From Panicum virgatum (Eukaryota > Streptophyta > Magnoliopsida > Poales > Poaceae), in the NCBI RefSeq assembly GCF_016808335.1, contig NC_053144.1, positions 56,064,195 to 56,128,194 on the forward strand: DNA of 64,000 nucleotides, written 5' to 3'. Positions 1 through 14,212 of this stretch are shown piece by piece; position 1 is the first letter of the stretch, and each line of letters opens with the position of its first letter. Below the pieces are notes generated by a model. It was not told the origin of the DNA, ran no database searches, and was given only the letters and a program-made list of their open reading frames with translations. A program made the position numbers and the translations under genes.

Positions 1-239
1 CGAGACGAATCTAATGATGCTAATTAATCCATGATTAATTAATAAGTAGCGGATGGTTACTGTAGCATCACTGTTGCAAATCCTGAATTAAGTAGACTCA
101 TTAAATTCGTCTCGCGATTTACAGCCCATCTATGCAAAAAGTTTTGTAAATAGACTTTATTTAGTACTTCAAATTAGTAAGATTCCTTCGCAAAATTTTG
201 CGTTTTTGTGTTTACAGGGTGGGAACTAAAACAGGGCCC
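1..239. mobile_element. Tourist/PIF-like MITE, cut by the window's left edge
   Basis: Only the right part is present. It ends with a terminal repeat reading gggccc-tgttttagtt on the reverse strand and contains the inner palindrome around cgagacgaatct / attcgtctcg that marks this MITE family. Relatives in the window lie at 6033-6386, 28499-28752, 41008-41251 and 44503-44832. It has no coding capacity. The left end and target duplication are outside the window. Confidence 0.75.
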
Positions 240-949
240 AAGTACTCCGTCCTCACTTGTTCGTGGGCTTTTTAACCAGCTTTAATTATTTCCGACGTGT
301 TCAAACAAATGGAGTATTTGTTCATTTTACTCTGCACAACAATGATGTGCCATCATCGATGAATACTAGAATTATTGCGTACTTTTGTACATGCAAAGTT
401 TCTAGGGGGAAATTAAAAACCGACGACGCTGCTAACACTATACTAGCAGCCTCAGCCTGGATGAAAAGTTCCCATTATTGTATATGCATGCACACAATCA
501 TGTTCTTTTGGCGTGTGGGGGGCTTGCTGGGTGACAAGGAAACTTGTGTTCATGCACGTATGTATTATAGATAAAAGGAAAGAAACCACTTTGTTGTTAG
601 TGCTTGCTAAAGCAAATCTCACACACCATAGACACGTTGCAGTTAACGACAAAATGGAAAAGATGGATTATATTAGTAACAATAATCATTGTCGAGATAA
701 GTAGCTACATCATCATCAAAACCACCATTTGATAAGTTTCTAGGATGGGGCGATTGACTAAACTGTATTCATTACTAAAAACTGGTTCAGTTCCGTTCGC
801 CTTTGAAACTTGAAAGCACTCCCTCCATTTATTATGTTTTTATAAGAGGCGAATGTAGGTTGATGATCTTTATCCACCAATTAGCTTATGAATTCGTGGA
901 ATGTGGAACACAAAATTTAGTACCACCACTAGATTCAAATTTGAAAGTA
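240..949. other. Intergenic, no gene seen
   Basis: Small ORFs of up to 105 codons here lack recognisable domains and gene-like structure. A fragment near 818 (ctccctccatttat) resembles a Stowaway/mariner MITE end, but no matching right end was found. Confidence 0.5.
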
Positions 950-1681
950 CTAGTCTACTAATCCGTGCTCCCGCACAGTCTAATTAGGACAAATATAAAA
1001 ATAAAGCTTATAGATTATAATTATCTATCTTACGCCCTCTTTCATGTATTAAATATTCTAACACATACTCTAAGATATATTTTTTTCATTATCTAGTTGC
1101 AACAGATTTCATTTTGCATCACACATCCATGCATGTTTGATATATATTTAATTGAACCATTTGTTTGTGAATTGGTATTCTTATCTGTTCCACGTACATG
1201 AATACATGCTGACACATATTGTGTGTAGTATTTTTATATAAACAATAACAAAAATAATATATTAATAATAATAGAAATATTATTTTTTTATATTTTATAT
1301 TAGCGCACTTTAATATTTTATTATAATTATATAATTTAGATTTAGGGGTTACTTTAACTTTTAATAATGATATAATTGGATAATTTATATGCTAAATTAT
1401 GGGATTATTTTAGATTTTTTATAATGACAGAGGTGAGTAATTTATATACATATTTAGGGGATTATTTTAGTCTATTTTTATAATAACAGAGGTGGATAAT
1501 TTATGAGAAAAGATAACAGATCCAATGGCTATTATGATTATAGTTGTCGAATTGATGGTAGGATATTTCCGATTTTTGTGAGAATTATAGAATTTCTCTA
1601 TTTTTTTAAATGTGTACCTAGGATCCTAGATGACTTCATGTAAGGCTTCATGAGAGTCTCCAATAGTAATATATAGTAAGA
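950..1681 (-). mobile_element. Non-autonomous Helitron, copy 1
   Basis: Read on the minus strand, the element starts with TC at 1681 (TCTTACTATATATTAC), preceded by A. It ends with CTAG at 950, followed by T, so insertion is between A and T. A hairpin made from ccgtgc and gcac(g/a)g lies just inside the CTAG end, as expected at a Helitron 3' terminus. It is 732 bp, AT-rich and without coding capacity. It shares its whole length with the element at 2089-4177. Confidence 0.72.
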
Positions 1682-2088
1682 TTGATTTTATAGCAATTAA
1701 GAAGAACAAGCCAAGTATAACCCTAGAGGCAGTACTCTGAATCAAGCAACATCTTACATTGTGAAATGAAGGGAATAATACTTTGCTACCATGGTGCGCT
1801 CATCAACAATCCCTCGCTCATGCATGGCCATCACCTGCATTGGTTCTTTATCTGCCATACAATTCAAAGAATACTAGCAACTAGAGCTCTGCCTCCTCTC
1901 GTCCTTTACTTACACCTTCTTCTCTAGCTTCTATATGTTCTCCCAAGACTGCGGTCCTCGTCTTTGGTGGTAAGAACATGTCAACTTTTTGTGGCTTAAA
2001 CATGACTCCTTGCCATATGCAAGGGATGGGGTGTGGTGTGGAGCATGGATCAATTAGTGCTTTTTTTTTGTAAGTGCTTTAGCTTGTA
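1682..2088. other. Spacer between two Helitrons, nothing seen
   Basis: AT-rich sequence with a T run near 2061. No ORF with recognisable features. Confidence 0.5.
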
Positions 2089-4177
2089 CTAGTCTATCAA
2101 CCCGTGCTCCCGCACGGGCTAGTTAGAGATATCTAATAATGATCTATCTCACGCTCTCTTTAACTAATTAAATATTCTTATCCAGTACGACAAATGTACA
2201 TATTTATCATTATATAATTGTAATAAATGTGATAGGTTTAGTTACTAACAATTTTTCACACTTTGCATCACACCTCCATATATGTTTGATATGTGTTTAA
2301 TTGAACACTTTGTGTTAAGCTACATGAACAACATGAAAATTGGTGTTCTTATCTCTTCTTTTGTACATGAATATATGGTAACAAACACCTTATGGTTAGT
2401 ATATATGTTTATATAAGTAATAACATAAATAATGTATTAATAATGATATGAATAGTAATTTAGAATTTTATATTGATGTGCTTTAAGATTTTGTTATAAT
2501 AACATAATTTTGTTTCAGATTTAGGGTTGATTTTAACTTTTATTATCTTATCATTGGATAATATATATGAAAATTAAGGAGTTATTTGATATTATTTTAT
2601 AGGGTCAATTGCAAAACTGCCCTTGTTTTGACCTGTAACTGCACGTTTGCCCCTATTTTTTTAACTTTGCATGTTTGCCCCTGTTTTTTGAATCTGAAGG
2701 TTCCACTTGCCCCTGTTCCATGAAAGAGAGTTAACGGTGTTAAGTGCAAGCTGAAAAGACACAAATGCCCTCGACATCTCACCCACCGCTCACGCCTGCC
2801 TGCCGCCTCACCGGTCCCCAGCCGCTGCCGCTGCGCCGACCAGCCTGAGCCGCGCCGGTCCCCGCCCGCCTGCCATCGCGCCGGTCCCCGGCAGCCTGCC
2901 GCCGCGCCGAGCAGCCCGAGCTACGCCGGCCCCCGCCCGCCTGCCACCACGCCGAGCAGAGTTGAGCAGAGGAGGCGGCGCTCCTTGCCGGATTCCGGCG
3001 AGGGCGGGCCATGGCTGTGAGGGGAAAGGGGCGAGGGAGCACGGGGAGGTCAACCCGCACCTGAGGAGTCCCTTATTGGGGGCGGGGGCGGTCGGAGGAG
3101 GGCTGGCCGCGGGATCAGGCGGCCGGCGGTGATGGCGTGCGGCGGCGGCGGTGTTTCGGCGCGTAGGGATGGGGTGGCCGGCTTGGGAGCTTCACTGAGG
3201 CAAGGGCAAGCTTGTGGGGTGCTCGATTTGGGAAGGGAGAGGGCGGAGTGGCGGTTCCACGTGCGGCCGGCGAGCGGCGGCGCAATGGAGGCCGCGGCGG
3301 GGATCTGGGCAGGCTTGGGCAGTGGGGAAGCGGTCTGGGAGCTTCGGTGCGGCGAGGTGTGCTGTACCTGGGGGAGGGCTGAGCGAGGGAGGCCGACCTT
3401 GAGCACCGGCGAGAGGAGGGAGACGCAGGGCCGCCTGCCGCCGCGCCGAGCAGCCCGAGCTGCCTCGACCCCCGCCCGCCTGCCGCCGCGTCGAGCTGCC
3501 CGAGGCGCGTCGGCCCGCGCCCGCCTGCCGCCGCATCGGTGCCCGCCCGCTGCTGGGCCCGTCAGGCGCTGCCCCCCCCCACGCCGCCGCCGCCGGCTGA
3601 TGTGAATGGTCACGAAGCAAACATAGAGAATGGGAGGAGGAGTTGTGTGTTTTGGATATGGGTAGTATAGTCTTTTTCTTTTTTTGCGAAATTTTTTTAG
3701 CACTATTATTGAGCTCCAGCTCACGGTGTTAAGAAACATGGGCAAACGGTGCCTTCAATTTTGAAAACCAGGGGTAAACATGCAAAGTTAAAAAAATAAG
3801 GGCAAATGTGCAATTACAGCTCAGAACAAGGGCAGTTATACAATTGTCCCTATTTTATAATGGCATAAGTGGGTAATTTACATGAAGATTAGGGGGTTAC
3901 TTTAGATTATTTTTTATAATGGCAGAGGTGGATAATTTAGATATATGTTTAGGGGGTTAGTTTAGTCTATTTTCATAATGACAAAGGTGGGTAATTTATT
4001 AAAAAAGATAATAGATCCAATGGCTATTATGATTAGAGTTGCCAAATTGATGGCCAGATGTTTCTGATTTTTTTGAGAATTTGTAGGATTTCTTTATTTT
4101 TTTAGATTGTCCACCTAGAATCCTAGGTGGCTTCACTTAGAAGCTTTAAAAAGAGCCTCCAATTAGTAATAGTAAGA
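2089..4177 (-). mobile_element. Non-autonomous Helitron, copy 2, interrupted by a Mutator-like element
   Basis: On the minus strand it begins TCTTACTATTACTAATTGG at 4177, preceded by A. It ends CTAG at 2089, followed by T. An 18-nt perfect hairpin (arm CCCGTGC) lies about 10 nt inside the end. Removing the insertion at 2602-3850 leaves roughly 0.8 kb that matches copy 1. It has no Rep/helicase coding capacity. The terminal bases are seen directly; the class assignment rests on the known Helitron TC...hairpin-CTRR signature. Confidence 0.78.
2602..3850. mobile_element. Non-autonomous Mutator-like element (possible Pack-MULE)
   Basis: It is flanked by a perfect 9-bp direct repeat, tattttata, at 2593-2601 and 3851-3859. 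Terminal inverted repeats of about 110 bp start GGGTCAATTG on the left and GGGACAATTG on the reverse of the right. A 9-bp duplication with long TIRs is the Mutator superfamily signature. The interior (about 2780-3620) is extremely GC-rich, unlike the AT-rich Helitron around it. It holds repeated units related to gccgcgccgagcagcccgag in direct orientation (about 2892-2922 and 3430-3461). ORFs up to 231 codons occur on both strands, but they are proline/arginine/alanine-rich low complexity with no domain. A captured gene fragment is possible but I cannot name a donor. Confidence 0.85.
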
Positions 4178-6032
4178 TGCCAACATCCATGGTAAGTACG
4201 AAGGACACGTATCAAAGCTTGAGACTAGAGAGTATTTCGCTACTTCGCGGAAAAAAAACAAGACAGTGGGTTTTAACATTCCGCAAAAGTATTGTCTGAA
4301 TAGGGCACTCATCTGAAATAATGATAAAAGCACATGGTTGTGATGTTCGAGTAGCACTTCCTTACCGAAGATTTAAATTTTCTTGATATCGGCCGCTCCC
4401 TCCTTTTTCTTTTAACATGGACCTGCACACGGACACTACCAGCATTATATTTTTTAGGTAAAGAAAGCCTTATTTGGATAAAGAAATAAGAACACTATTA
4501 AAATTATATATCTAGCACGATCATTAGGAATGTAAAAAAGTTGACTCCCGACAAGGAGCCAAAAGTTTGCAATGACTCATGCTCCATTAATATTGTTCTC
4601 CTCTGTCGTATTTCTCTCAAAGCTTATTGCTCGCGGAAAGTCCACGGCAAACACACTTGTGGCCGCTCCGTCGACACGAAGCTCCTTTAAGAAAGAAAAG
4701 TACTATAGGTCGTCAAAAGAAAAGAAAAATACTAGGTCAATTTAATCAGATCCTTTTAATAGTGTGTACTGTATACATGCATGCATGTTTAGGTAAGTGA
4801 CGTTCTCGACACTTCTCTTAGTTTGCCTTTACATGCGCGACAATAATAATTTTTTAGGTGTGCAGTTGAGTATGTATGACTTGGAATTATATATATTAGC
4901 TACGTCATCCCGATACAAATAAATAAATTCCATTGTTCCATCTGGTTTCCATATACTGTAACTTTTTTTTTGAAATAGGTTCCACTACAAAAAACTTTAC
5001 TAGCTAAGCTACGCTCAGTGACGGAGAACTGTGATGGCAAGGTATGTCAACTGTCACACCTTGTTTTCTCCATGAAAGCCTACTGCTCTTGATCGCCATG
5101 CCCTTCCAGTTCAGTAGTTCTGCTGCGCGCTGCTGTTATGGATGAGTATTTAGCATTGTGCATTTGAATGGTAGATGAAGGTAGCAAGAGGAAGTCCAGC
5201 TCGGCAGTGGAAGATGCGTGTTCGAGAAAAAGAAGGGGCAAGTGGTGGCCTGCACAGTCAGAAATAAACTAATAGCAAGCTTGATTGCTCGAAGATTGAT
5301 TGTCTTTGTCACACCTCAGTTTTTATCCATCCTCCCCCACTGACTACAAGGAACTTAACCAACTACTACTAGTAGTCCTGAAATACTCCCAACAGCTACC
5401 TAGTGTAGGTATTGCAAAGCATAACGAAAACTTATGCAAATCTTGACTTGTTACTGGCTTGGTAGGAAAACGGATAATGGCGCATGCATCTCGATCATTC
5501 AGGCCTACCTCGTGCCCCCGTTTCCAGGGCTGTGTGGGTGAATCGATCATTACATTAGGCTAACCCTACCCAACCAACTTTTGGAGCAGGATTCCGTCGT
5601 CACTGGATCCAGTAACAACTTTAGGAGCCCGGCCAGCAGCCAGAAAGGTCAAGTGTGTTAGGCATGTTTGCATCATTGGTTTGGTCACAGGGCTTGCATT
5701 GGGACAGTGAGCACGCCGCAGCTAGCAACGGGTAGTACACGCGATGGAATTCCTGTCCTGGTCGCGGTCGGTTCGCCCACCTTCGCTTTGCACGGCCGAA
5801 CTTTTGGGCCGTCGGTCATGCAGCATGCGGCCGAGAGTTTGGAACTGTCAAGAATCTGAGTTCATTGACAAACCAAGGACTTGCTTGTGTCTCCCTGCAG
5901 GCGGTAACTTGATGTGTACGTGTTGTTGCATCGGAGCATTTATGAAGGCATTAACTTGATTGTGATGGACCAATTATATATCATAATCCTCTATGAGCAG
6001 CCGCGTTGGAACCCCACTTGCTTGTCAATATA
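4178..6032. other. Intergenic, CACTA-type end near 4983, no gene seen
   Basis: Mostly AT-rich, moderately repetitive sequence. The ORFs (60-71 codons) have no homology I recognise. The only structured signal is a CACTA-like terminus, listed separately. Confidence 0.45.
4983..5035. mobile_element. CACTA-type terminal fragment
   Basis: The sequence cactacaaaaaactttac followed by ctcagtgacgg resembles the end of grass CACTA (En/Spm) elements. No partner terminus or 3-bp duplication was identified, so this may be a decayed end. Confidence 0.35.
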
Positions 6033-6386
6033 GGCCGTGTTTAGTATTTTATATGTAAAAAATTTGCGTTGGAATCTTACTAATTTGAAGTACTAAATGA
6101 AGTCTATTTATAATTTTTTTGCATAGATGGATTGTAAATCGCGAGATGAATCTAATGATGCTAATTAATTTATGATTAATCCATAATTAGTGGATGGTTA
6201 CTGTAGCATCACTGTTGCAAATCATAGATTAAGTAGGCTCATTAGATTCGTCTCACGATTTACAGTCCATCCATGCAAATTTTTTTATAAATAAACTTCA
6301 TTTAGTACTCCATATATGTGTCCCAATATTTAATGTGACGTTTTTTTGTGTTTACGGGATTTACGGGTAAAGATCTAAATAGAGCC
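6033..6386. mobile_element. Tourist/PIF-like MITE, full length
   Basis: The left end reads ggccgtgtttagt and the right end, on the reverse strand, GGCTCTATTTAGAT. The 3-bp duplication ata is at 6030-6032 and 6387-6389. The centre has the family palindrome (atcgcgagatgaatct / agattcgtctcacgat). It is close kin of the fragment at 1-239. It is 354 bp with no coding capacity. Confidence 0.8.
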
Positions 6387-8035
6387 ATAATGTCAATAGG
6401 AGCATTTACCTTGGTCACAGTGAAGGATTCCTTTCATACTCTGGCCATGGGAAAAGTGTACTAGCAAACATGCATGCCTCACGTCAAACTAGGAAGAGAA
6501 AAGTGGTTCAAGGGAAACGGATGTTAGTAGTACCACTACTAGTATTAGTAGTAGTGAAAAGGGCACGTTGCCACCGGACCGCCTGCATGTACATAGCAGC
6601 TTGCATCACGTACAGAGAAGCATCGTCGTCCCGGAAAGCGACGGTCCAGGTTCTCGGAAACATTTCATTTCAGGAGTGCCGTCACGCCAGGAGACCTCTC
6701 AATCTACTACCAGTACCAGTAAAATTTGCGGAGGAAGCAAAAAGCAAAGCAAGGTGGCCGTGGGGATCGATCGGACGGGACGTGCCGGCTCTGGCTCATG
6801 CGCACGCATGATTGATGCTAGCGAGCATCGGGATCCCAACCGCATCGATCTACAGTGACGATCCCAGCCAACGAGAGAGCACACGAGCGCTAGTGTTTCG
6901 TAGCGCGGGTACAAACGCGGCGAATGGTCAGCCGCGGCGGCAGTAACTTTTGCTGTGTCGATCCGGCCGGCCAGCCGGCGGATCCCCATGCTGCAGCCAT
7001 GCAGGCGTGGGCGGCGGAGAGGGCTCGGCCTCGGCCTCGGCGGTCGGTCGGCGCCCCGCGCAACCGTCGTCGTCGGCTAGCCGGCCGGCGCGTCGGCCGA
7101 GGCCGGAGCCGATGAGATGGAGCAGCGGGGGCAAGGAAGCGGCAGCCCGGGTGGCGTCAGGCGTGACGCGGTGCCCCCCGGCGGACCCGCGCGCAGTCCC
7201 CGCGTCGTCGCCCTCCCCGGGCGGCAACAGCCACAGCATCCCTGGGCCTGCCTGCCGCACTGTCGCTTTCCCTCCCGCCCTGCGCTGCGTCGTTGCTGAT
7301 GCGCGACCGACCCGGGAGGCCAACCCGCATGCGCACGCCGCTGCGCCCCCTTGTCGCCTCTGCGGCTGCGCCCCCCACTTTCTTTTTTGTTCGGCTTCTC
7401 GTACGCGGCGAGAACGTGGACGGCGGCGGTGGCGGGCGGGATGGGCCGCGCGAGGGGGTCTCCGTCGTCGATCGGTGCCTTCGCCGCGTTGCACCGCTAG
7501 CTGCTGCAGACTGCAGGAACTGACCCTTCCGCCTGCTACTGCCAGGGCCGGCCAGGGTACTGTCACGTCCACTCCGCACCACGTCAGCCCTAGTCACTCT
7601 GACGGTGGGACCACACAGGCTTGTACTCCTCTGTGCTTGCAGTGGAGAGTTGGTCCACAATCTCTAGGCTTGTATAGGAGTAAGACCAATTTCCCATTTC
7701 GCATTGTTTATTTTCAAATATTATAAGCGGCTAAAAGCATATCTTACGACGCGAGAGAGAGGAGAGCGAACCGTTCGCGAGACGCCCACTTTTTACTAGG
7801 CGAAATTCTCTATTTCGCTTATTTTATTAGTCCTCTTGGCTTAAATCCTTCCATCTTGCCCAGGACTTTCAATGATGGATCGGCCACTTTGTTTAGGTGA
7901 TCTGGCGCTGCTTGCCACTGTCGGCCGGCGTAACCATTAGCCTTGCTCTTAACTTCACTTGTTTCACACAAATCGAGATGAACGGGAAGCCATACAAAGC
8001 TAGTCTTTTTTTTTTCTTTGGCTTCACCAACTTTA
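6387..8035. other. Intergenic with a GC-rich island (about 6900-7570), no gene assigned
   Basis: From about 6900 to 7570 base composition jumps to very high GC with many CpGs and runs such as cggcctcggcctcggcgg. Overlapping ORFs of 214, 258 and 167 codons exist on both strands. All are Arg/Ala/Pro-rich composition artefacts with no domain, and none shows a gene-like exon pattern. It could be a relic promoter/first-exon island or a captured fragment. The flanks are AT-rich. I do not call a gene. Confidence 0.45.
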
Positions 8036-8048
8036 ACTTCATCGGTAT

Positions 8049-10217
8049 TTTTTTAGATAAAGGAAACATCTCCGGCCTCTGCAGCCGCACACAGCCCAAG
8101 TTTTACAAAATTCTCAGCACACAAGCTGATAAAATAGAGTAGAGTACACAAACAACTTGAAGGAATTAAAAAGCAAAGTCTATTATTGCTTCTCCATCCA
8201 TTCTTGGCAAAGATATCCAAGGCGACGACCTCCAATGCCTTGCTCGCCAAACAGATGGTCTTCCTTGTATCCTCACGTTGTAGCAGGGACCAAAATTGCA
8301 GCCAGTAAGCTCCCCTTGAAGACAGCCCTCATAAATAAGATAAATATTTTTTTCTCAAAAATTAAATCGTTATGTGTACACCATATCGCCCACATAAGAG
8401 CTACAGCCCCAACAAAAATCAAACTTCTTTCTTTCTTGCTTATGCCTGTTAACCAATTTCTAAGCATATGAGTTATTGATTTTGGTGGAGTTAACCCAGT
8501 AGCAACATAAACAACTCTCCAAATGGTCTTAGCATGTTGACAATCAAAGAAGAGGTGTTGAATTGTTTCATTAAGATCACAGAAGCAACATTTTTTACTC
8601 CCAGACTAGTTTCTCTTAGCTAAGTTGTCCTTGGTTAAAATAACACCTCGTTGAAGGTACCAAAGGAAAATTTTTATTTTTAATGGAATCTTCAGCTTCC
8701 ATAAAAATTTATTAACAAAGGGTGTATCCTGATTTATAAGGTACTGATACATAGACTGTACTGTAAAACTGCCATGTCTATGCAAGTCCCAGGTAAAAAT
8801 GTCACTCCCATCTGAAAGCCGGTAAGCAGATATTTTAGCTACAAGGTTATTCCAGGCAGTCCTTTTATCTCCAACTAAAGCTCTTCTGAAAGAGATATTC
8901 AATGGCACTTGATTCATAACATTTGCCACTGTAATGTGAGGATAATAGACTATATTATATAGATTGGGAAATTGCTCTTTTAGTGGTTTAGATCCAACCC
9001 AAATATCCTCCCAAAATCTGGTTTGTGAACCATCTTTTATCTTAAATGTTCCGCAACCCAGGAAAACTTCTCTAGATTTTAATAGACCTTTCCTGAAATG
9101 TGAATCTCCATGTTTAATTTTAACTTGAGAAAGACATTTCGAACTTAGATATTTATTTCTAAGTAAAGTCTGCCATATGCCATCCTCATTCAGCAATTTA
9201 AATAACCATTTGCTGAGTAGACATTTATTTGTAATCTCAAGATCTGCTATTCCTAGACCTCCTTGATCCTTTGGACGACACAAGATATCCCATTTGACTA
9301 GACGATATTTCTTTTTATCACTATTTCCTTGCCAAAAGAAAGTGGAACGATAAATATTCAGTCTTTTTAGGACACCTTTGGGTATTTCAAAGAAGGACAT
9401 CATGAACATTGGAAGTTTACTTAGGACCGAATTCAATAAAGTCAGTCGTCCTCTGTAAGATAAATGTTTGGCCTTCCAGGTACTTAGTTTGTGTTTGAAT
9501 CTTTCCTCGATGATACCCCAATCCGCATTACGGAGTTTGGTATGATGCATCGGTATTCCTAGATATCTGAAAGGGTATGACCCTAGCTCGCAGCCAAACA
9601 TCTCAGTGTATTCTGTCTCGTATTGTTTGGCTTCCCCATAACAAAAGATTTCACTTTTGTGGAAGTTAATTTTTAGACCAGATAATTGTTCAAATACACT
9701 GAGCAATAGCTTCATATTTTTAGCTTACTCTAAATCATGATCCATGAATATGATCGTGTCATCTGCATATTGCAAAATCGACAATCCGTCTTCCAACAAG
9801 TGAGGTATCACGCCTTTAATTTGGCCATCATTCTTAGCCCTCTTAATTAAAATAGAGAGCATATCCACCATAATATTGAACAAAATAGGGGACATAGGAT
9901 CTCCTTGCCGCAACCCTTTTTTTGTTTGGAAGTAGTGTCCAATATCATCATTAATTTTGATGCCCACACTTCCTCCAGTAACAAAATTTTCGACCCATTT
10001 ACACCACTGTGAGCCAAATCCCTTCATTCGGAGGGTTTGTTGTAGAAAAGGCCATTTTACTTTATCATAGACCTTCTCAAAGTCAATTTTGAGAACTATG
10101 CCATTTAGTTTTTTGGTGTGTAGTTCATGGATAGTTTCATGTAATATCACTACTCCTTCCATTATATTGCGTCCTGGCATAAACGCTGTTTGGGAGGGTT
10201 GAACCACTTTGCTAGCC
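8049..10217 (-). mobile_element. 5'-truncated LINE (non-LTR retrotransposon) with perfect target duplication
   Basis: The element is flanked by a perfect 13-bp direct repeat, acttcatcggtat, at 8036-8048 and 10218-10230. Its 3' end (minus strand) is the A-tail seen as a T run at 8049-8055. The 5' end lies inside the reverse transcriptase, so the endonuclease and first RT motifs were never copied, as usual for target-primed reverse transcription. The coding remnant is described separately. The intact duplication suggests a fairly recent insertion. Confidence 0.9.
8273..10217 (-). pseudogene. LINE ORF2 remnant: reverse transcriptase and zf-RVT region
   Basis: Reads leftwards from 10217 in a single frame. 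The RT part (10219-9725) has the polymerase block QYADD with upstream GLRQGDPMSP. After an in-frame TAA (9725-9727) the frame continues (9715-8606) through the conserved FRYLGIP and FFWQG segments typical of plant LINE ORF2. A second in-frame TAG at 8606-8608 precedes the Cys/His zf-RVT motif (CCFC...H...C), and the frame ends at 8273. Two in-frame stops and no frameshift in almost 2 kb indicate limited decay. The endonuclease is absent because of 5' truncation, so it cannot mobilise on its own. Confidence 0.88.
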
Positions 10218-10230
10218 ACTTCATCGGTAT

Positions 10231-12581
<2,351 letters not shown>

Positions 12582-12870
12582 TTTTTTTTGCGAAACACAG
12601 TACAGATGGTTCACATGCATGCACACTCGCTCACCTCTATGAATACACGCACATAAACCTAACCCTATGAGCACCTTCGATAGACTGAGCTGGCGGATCC
12701 TCGAGAGACTAGTGCCTCACGATCGACGGGCACGTCGCCTATCATTGAAAGAATATCTCTGTTCAATCCTGGAATAAATCTAGGAAAATGCGAGCACTCT
12801 TGCTGAGTCGAGGACTCCAATCCTGGTGGGCTGGTTCCACCATAAGGAACCTTACCAGTTGAATGATGGG
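12582..12870 (-). mobile_element. tRNA-derived SINE (Au-like)
   Basis: On the minus strand the element begins with a tRNA-like head around 12820-12870 (caactggtaaggttcc, then ccaggattggagtcc resembling pol III A and B boxes). It continues through a body ending in an A-tail, seen as the T run at 12582-12589. The body (gaaacacagtacaga...) also appears as a fragment in WOX12 intron 2. Family assignment is from memory of grass Au-type SINEs. A target duplication was not identified. Confidence 0.62.
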
Positions 12871-13067
12871 TGGATAATTTTTTAGAAAAAAATTAAATCC
12901 AACGCCATGATTATTGATGATGATTGCCATATATTGAATGACGGCCATATATTTTGTTTTTAAAGAATTTATAGAAATTCTCACTTTTTTAGGACATTTA
13001 CTCATTAGCATTCTAGGTGGCTTCACATGGAGGCTTCAAAAAAAACTTTCAATTAGTAATAGTAAAA
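12866..13067 (-). mobile_element. Truncated Helitron fragment, copy 3
   Basis: Its right end on the minus strand reads TTTTACTATTACTAATTG, matching the 5' end of the Helitrons at 950-1681 and 2089-4177 except that the initial TC is TT. The conserved neighbourhood (cctaggtggcttcac-like) is shared. The left part with the hairpin/CTAG end is missing, cut at the SINE. Confidence 0.6.
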
Positions 13068-14031
13068 TACAGTAACAGAGAGTCACTATAGCTAGAGACC
13101 AAATCATCCAAGATAATAATCCTGCATGACGTTGTTCTGCATCTAAAATATTCGCAGGCTTAGATGAGGATAATTGAGGTCAGATGCAAAGCACCAGGTA
13201 AAGTTTTTTTTCCCTTCATCCTGACATTATATGTTGCTATCACTAGAAACATTGCACTATCCCATAAAACCAGCCAATAGTAATCAATGGGCATCTTAGT
13301 CATCATGCCACCTACTCTCTCCTGGTCTTTCCTAAACTATAGGTCTAATCCAATTATATATCACCTCACAAGTACTCTAGCTTATAGCACAATTAGCACT
13401 AGTTCCATCAAGCTACATAGATCGATTTATGCAATTATATATGAGTAGTATCTATCTGCAGCAGACATGCCAGTGGGTTCTCCACCAGTTACCCTGGCAA
13501 AAGAAAGGAATTTCCATAACAATACAACATCAAGAAAGCTTCACATGGAATGTTCATAGTACATAATTATTCACCTCCCAAAGTGTCCACGCACCTAGTG
13601 ATCTTTCCTGAGATAGGAATGTGAGAATGTCAAATGTTACTCACTATTTCTAATTTCTTAGTAAAAAAAAATACATGCACAGTGTTTGACTACTGGGCAA
13701 CACACACCAGACAAGTAGGGATGAATAATTCATTAAGCTGCTGGCACCTAACCAACACAGGCAAAGAGCTTCTTCTCCAGTTCTCCCACAGTAGCCAACA
13801 CTAGCAACGAACATTTGGACCTTTTTCTTTTACAAAGACAACCTTGCAGTAAAAAAAAAAGTCCTGCGCCACTCTCCACAGTAGATAGGCTCTAGTACTG
13901 TAGAGTAACTTCTCCGGGACATTCTTCCCTATCTAGCCTGCCCGGCTGCCCCTCCTATAAGTACAGCCCCTCAACAAAGACATGAGTGCGCAAGTGTGGT
14001 TGTCTCCTAAATTGGGCGCCTCAAGCTAGCC

Positions 14032-14033
<2 letters not shown>
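13068..14033 (+). promoter_or_regulatory. Upstream region of the WOX12-like gene
   Basis: No gene is seen. A TATA-like box (cctataagtac, 13954-13964) lies about 250 bp upstream of the start codon in a locally GC-richer stretch, and a transcription start about 25-30 bp downstream is plausible. I recognised no specific operator. Confidence 0.5.

Positions 14034-14078
<45 letters not shown>
14034..14078 (+). repeat. (CT)n pyrimidine tract in the WOX12 5' leader
   Basis: About 45 bp of CT dinucleotides sit between the TATA-like box and the start codon, so they are probably transcribed. CT/GA tracts in 5' leaders are common in grass genes. A matching GA tract precedes the RHIP1-like gene at 37333-37374. 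Confidence 0.9.
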
Positions 14079-14080
<2 letters not shown>

Positions 14081-14212
14081 AGTACGAACCTACTGCCCTT
14101 CACACGTAGTGTGTGTGCTAGTCGTGTGTCGCGCACACCCACATCCTTCCAGACCCAAAAATTCCAATCGATCAACCAACGTTCTCCTCCGCCTAACCAG
14201 TTCGATCGATCG

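Noticed and set aside
3129..3745. 158- and 231-codon ORFs in the Mutator-like element
   Set aside because: Overlapping ORFs on opposite strands, composed of GC-rich low complexity. No transposase motif or recognised gene fragment.
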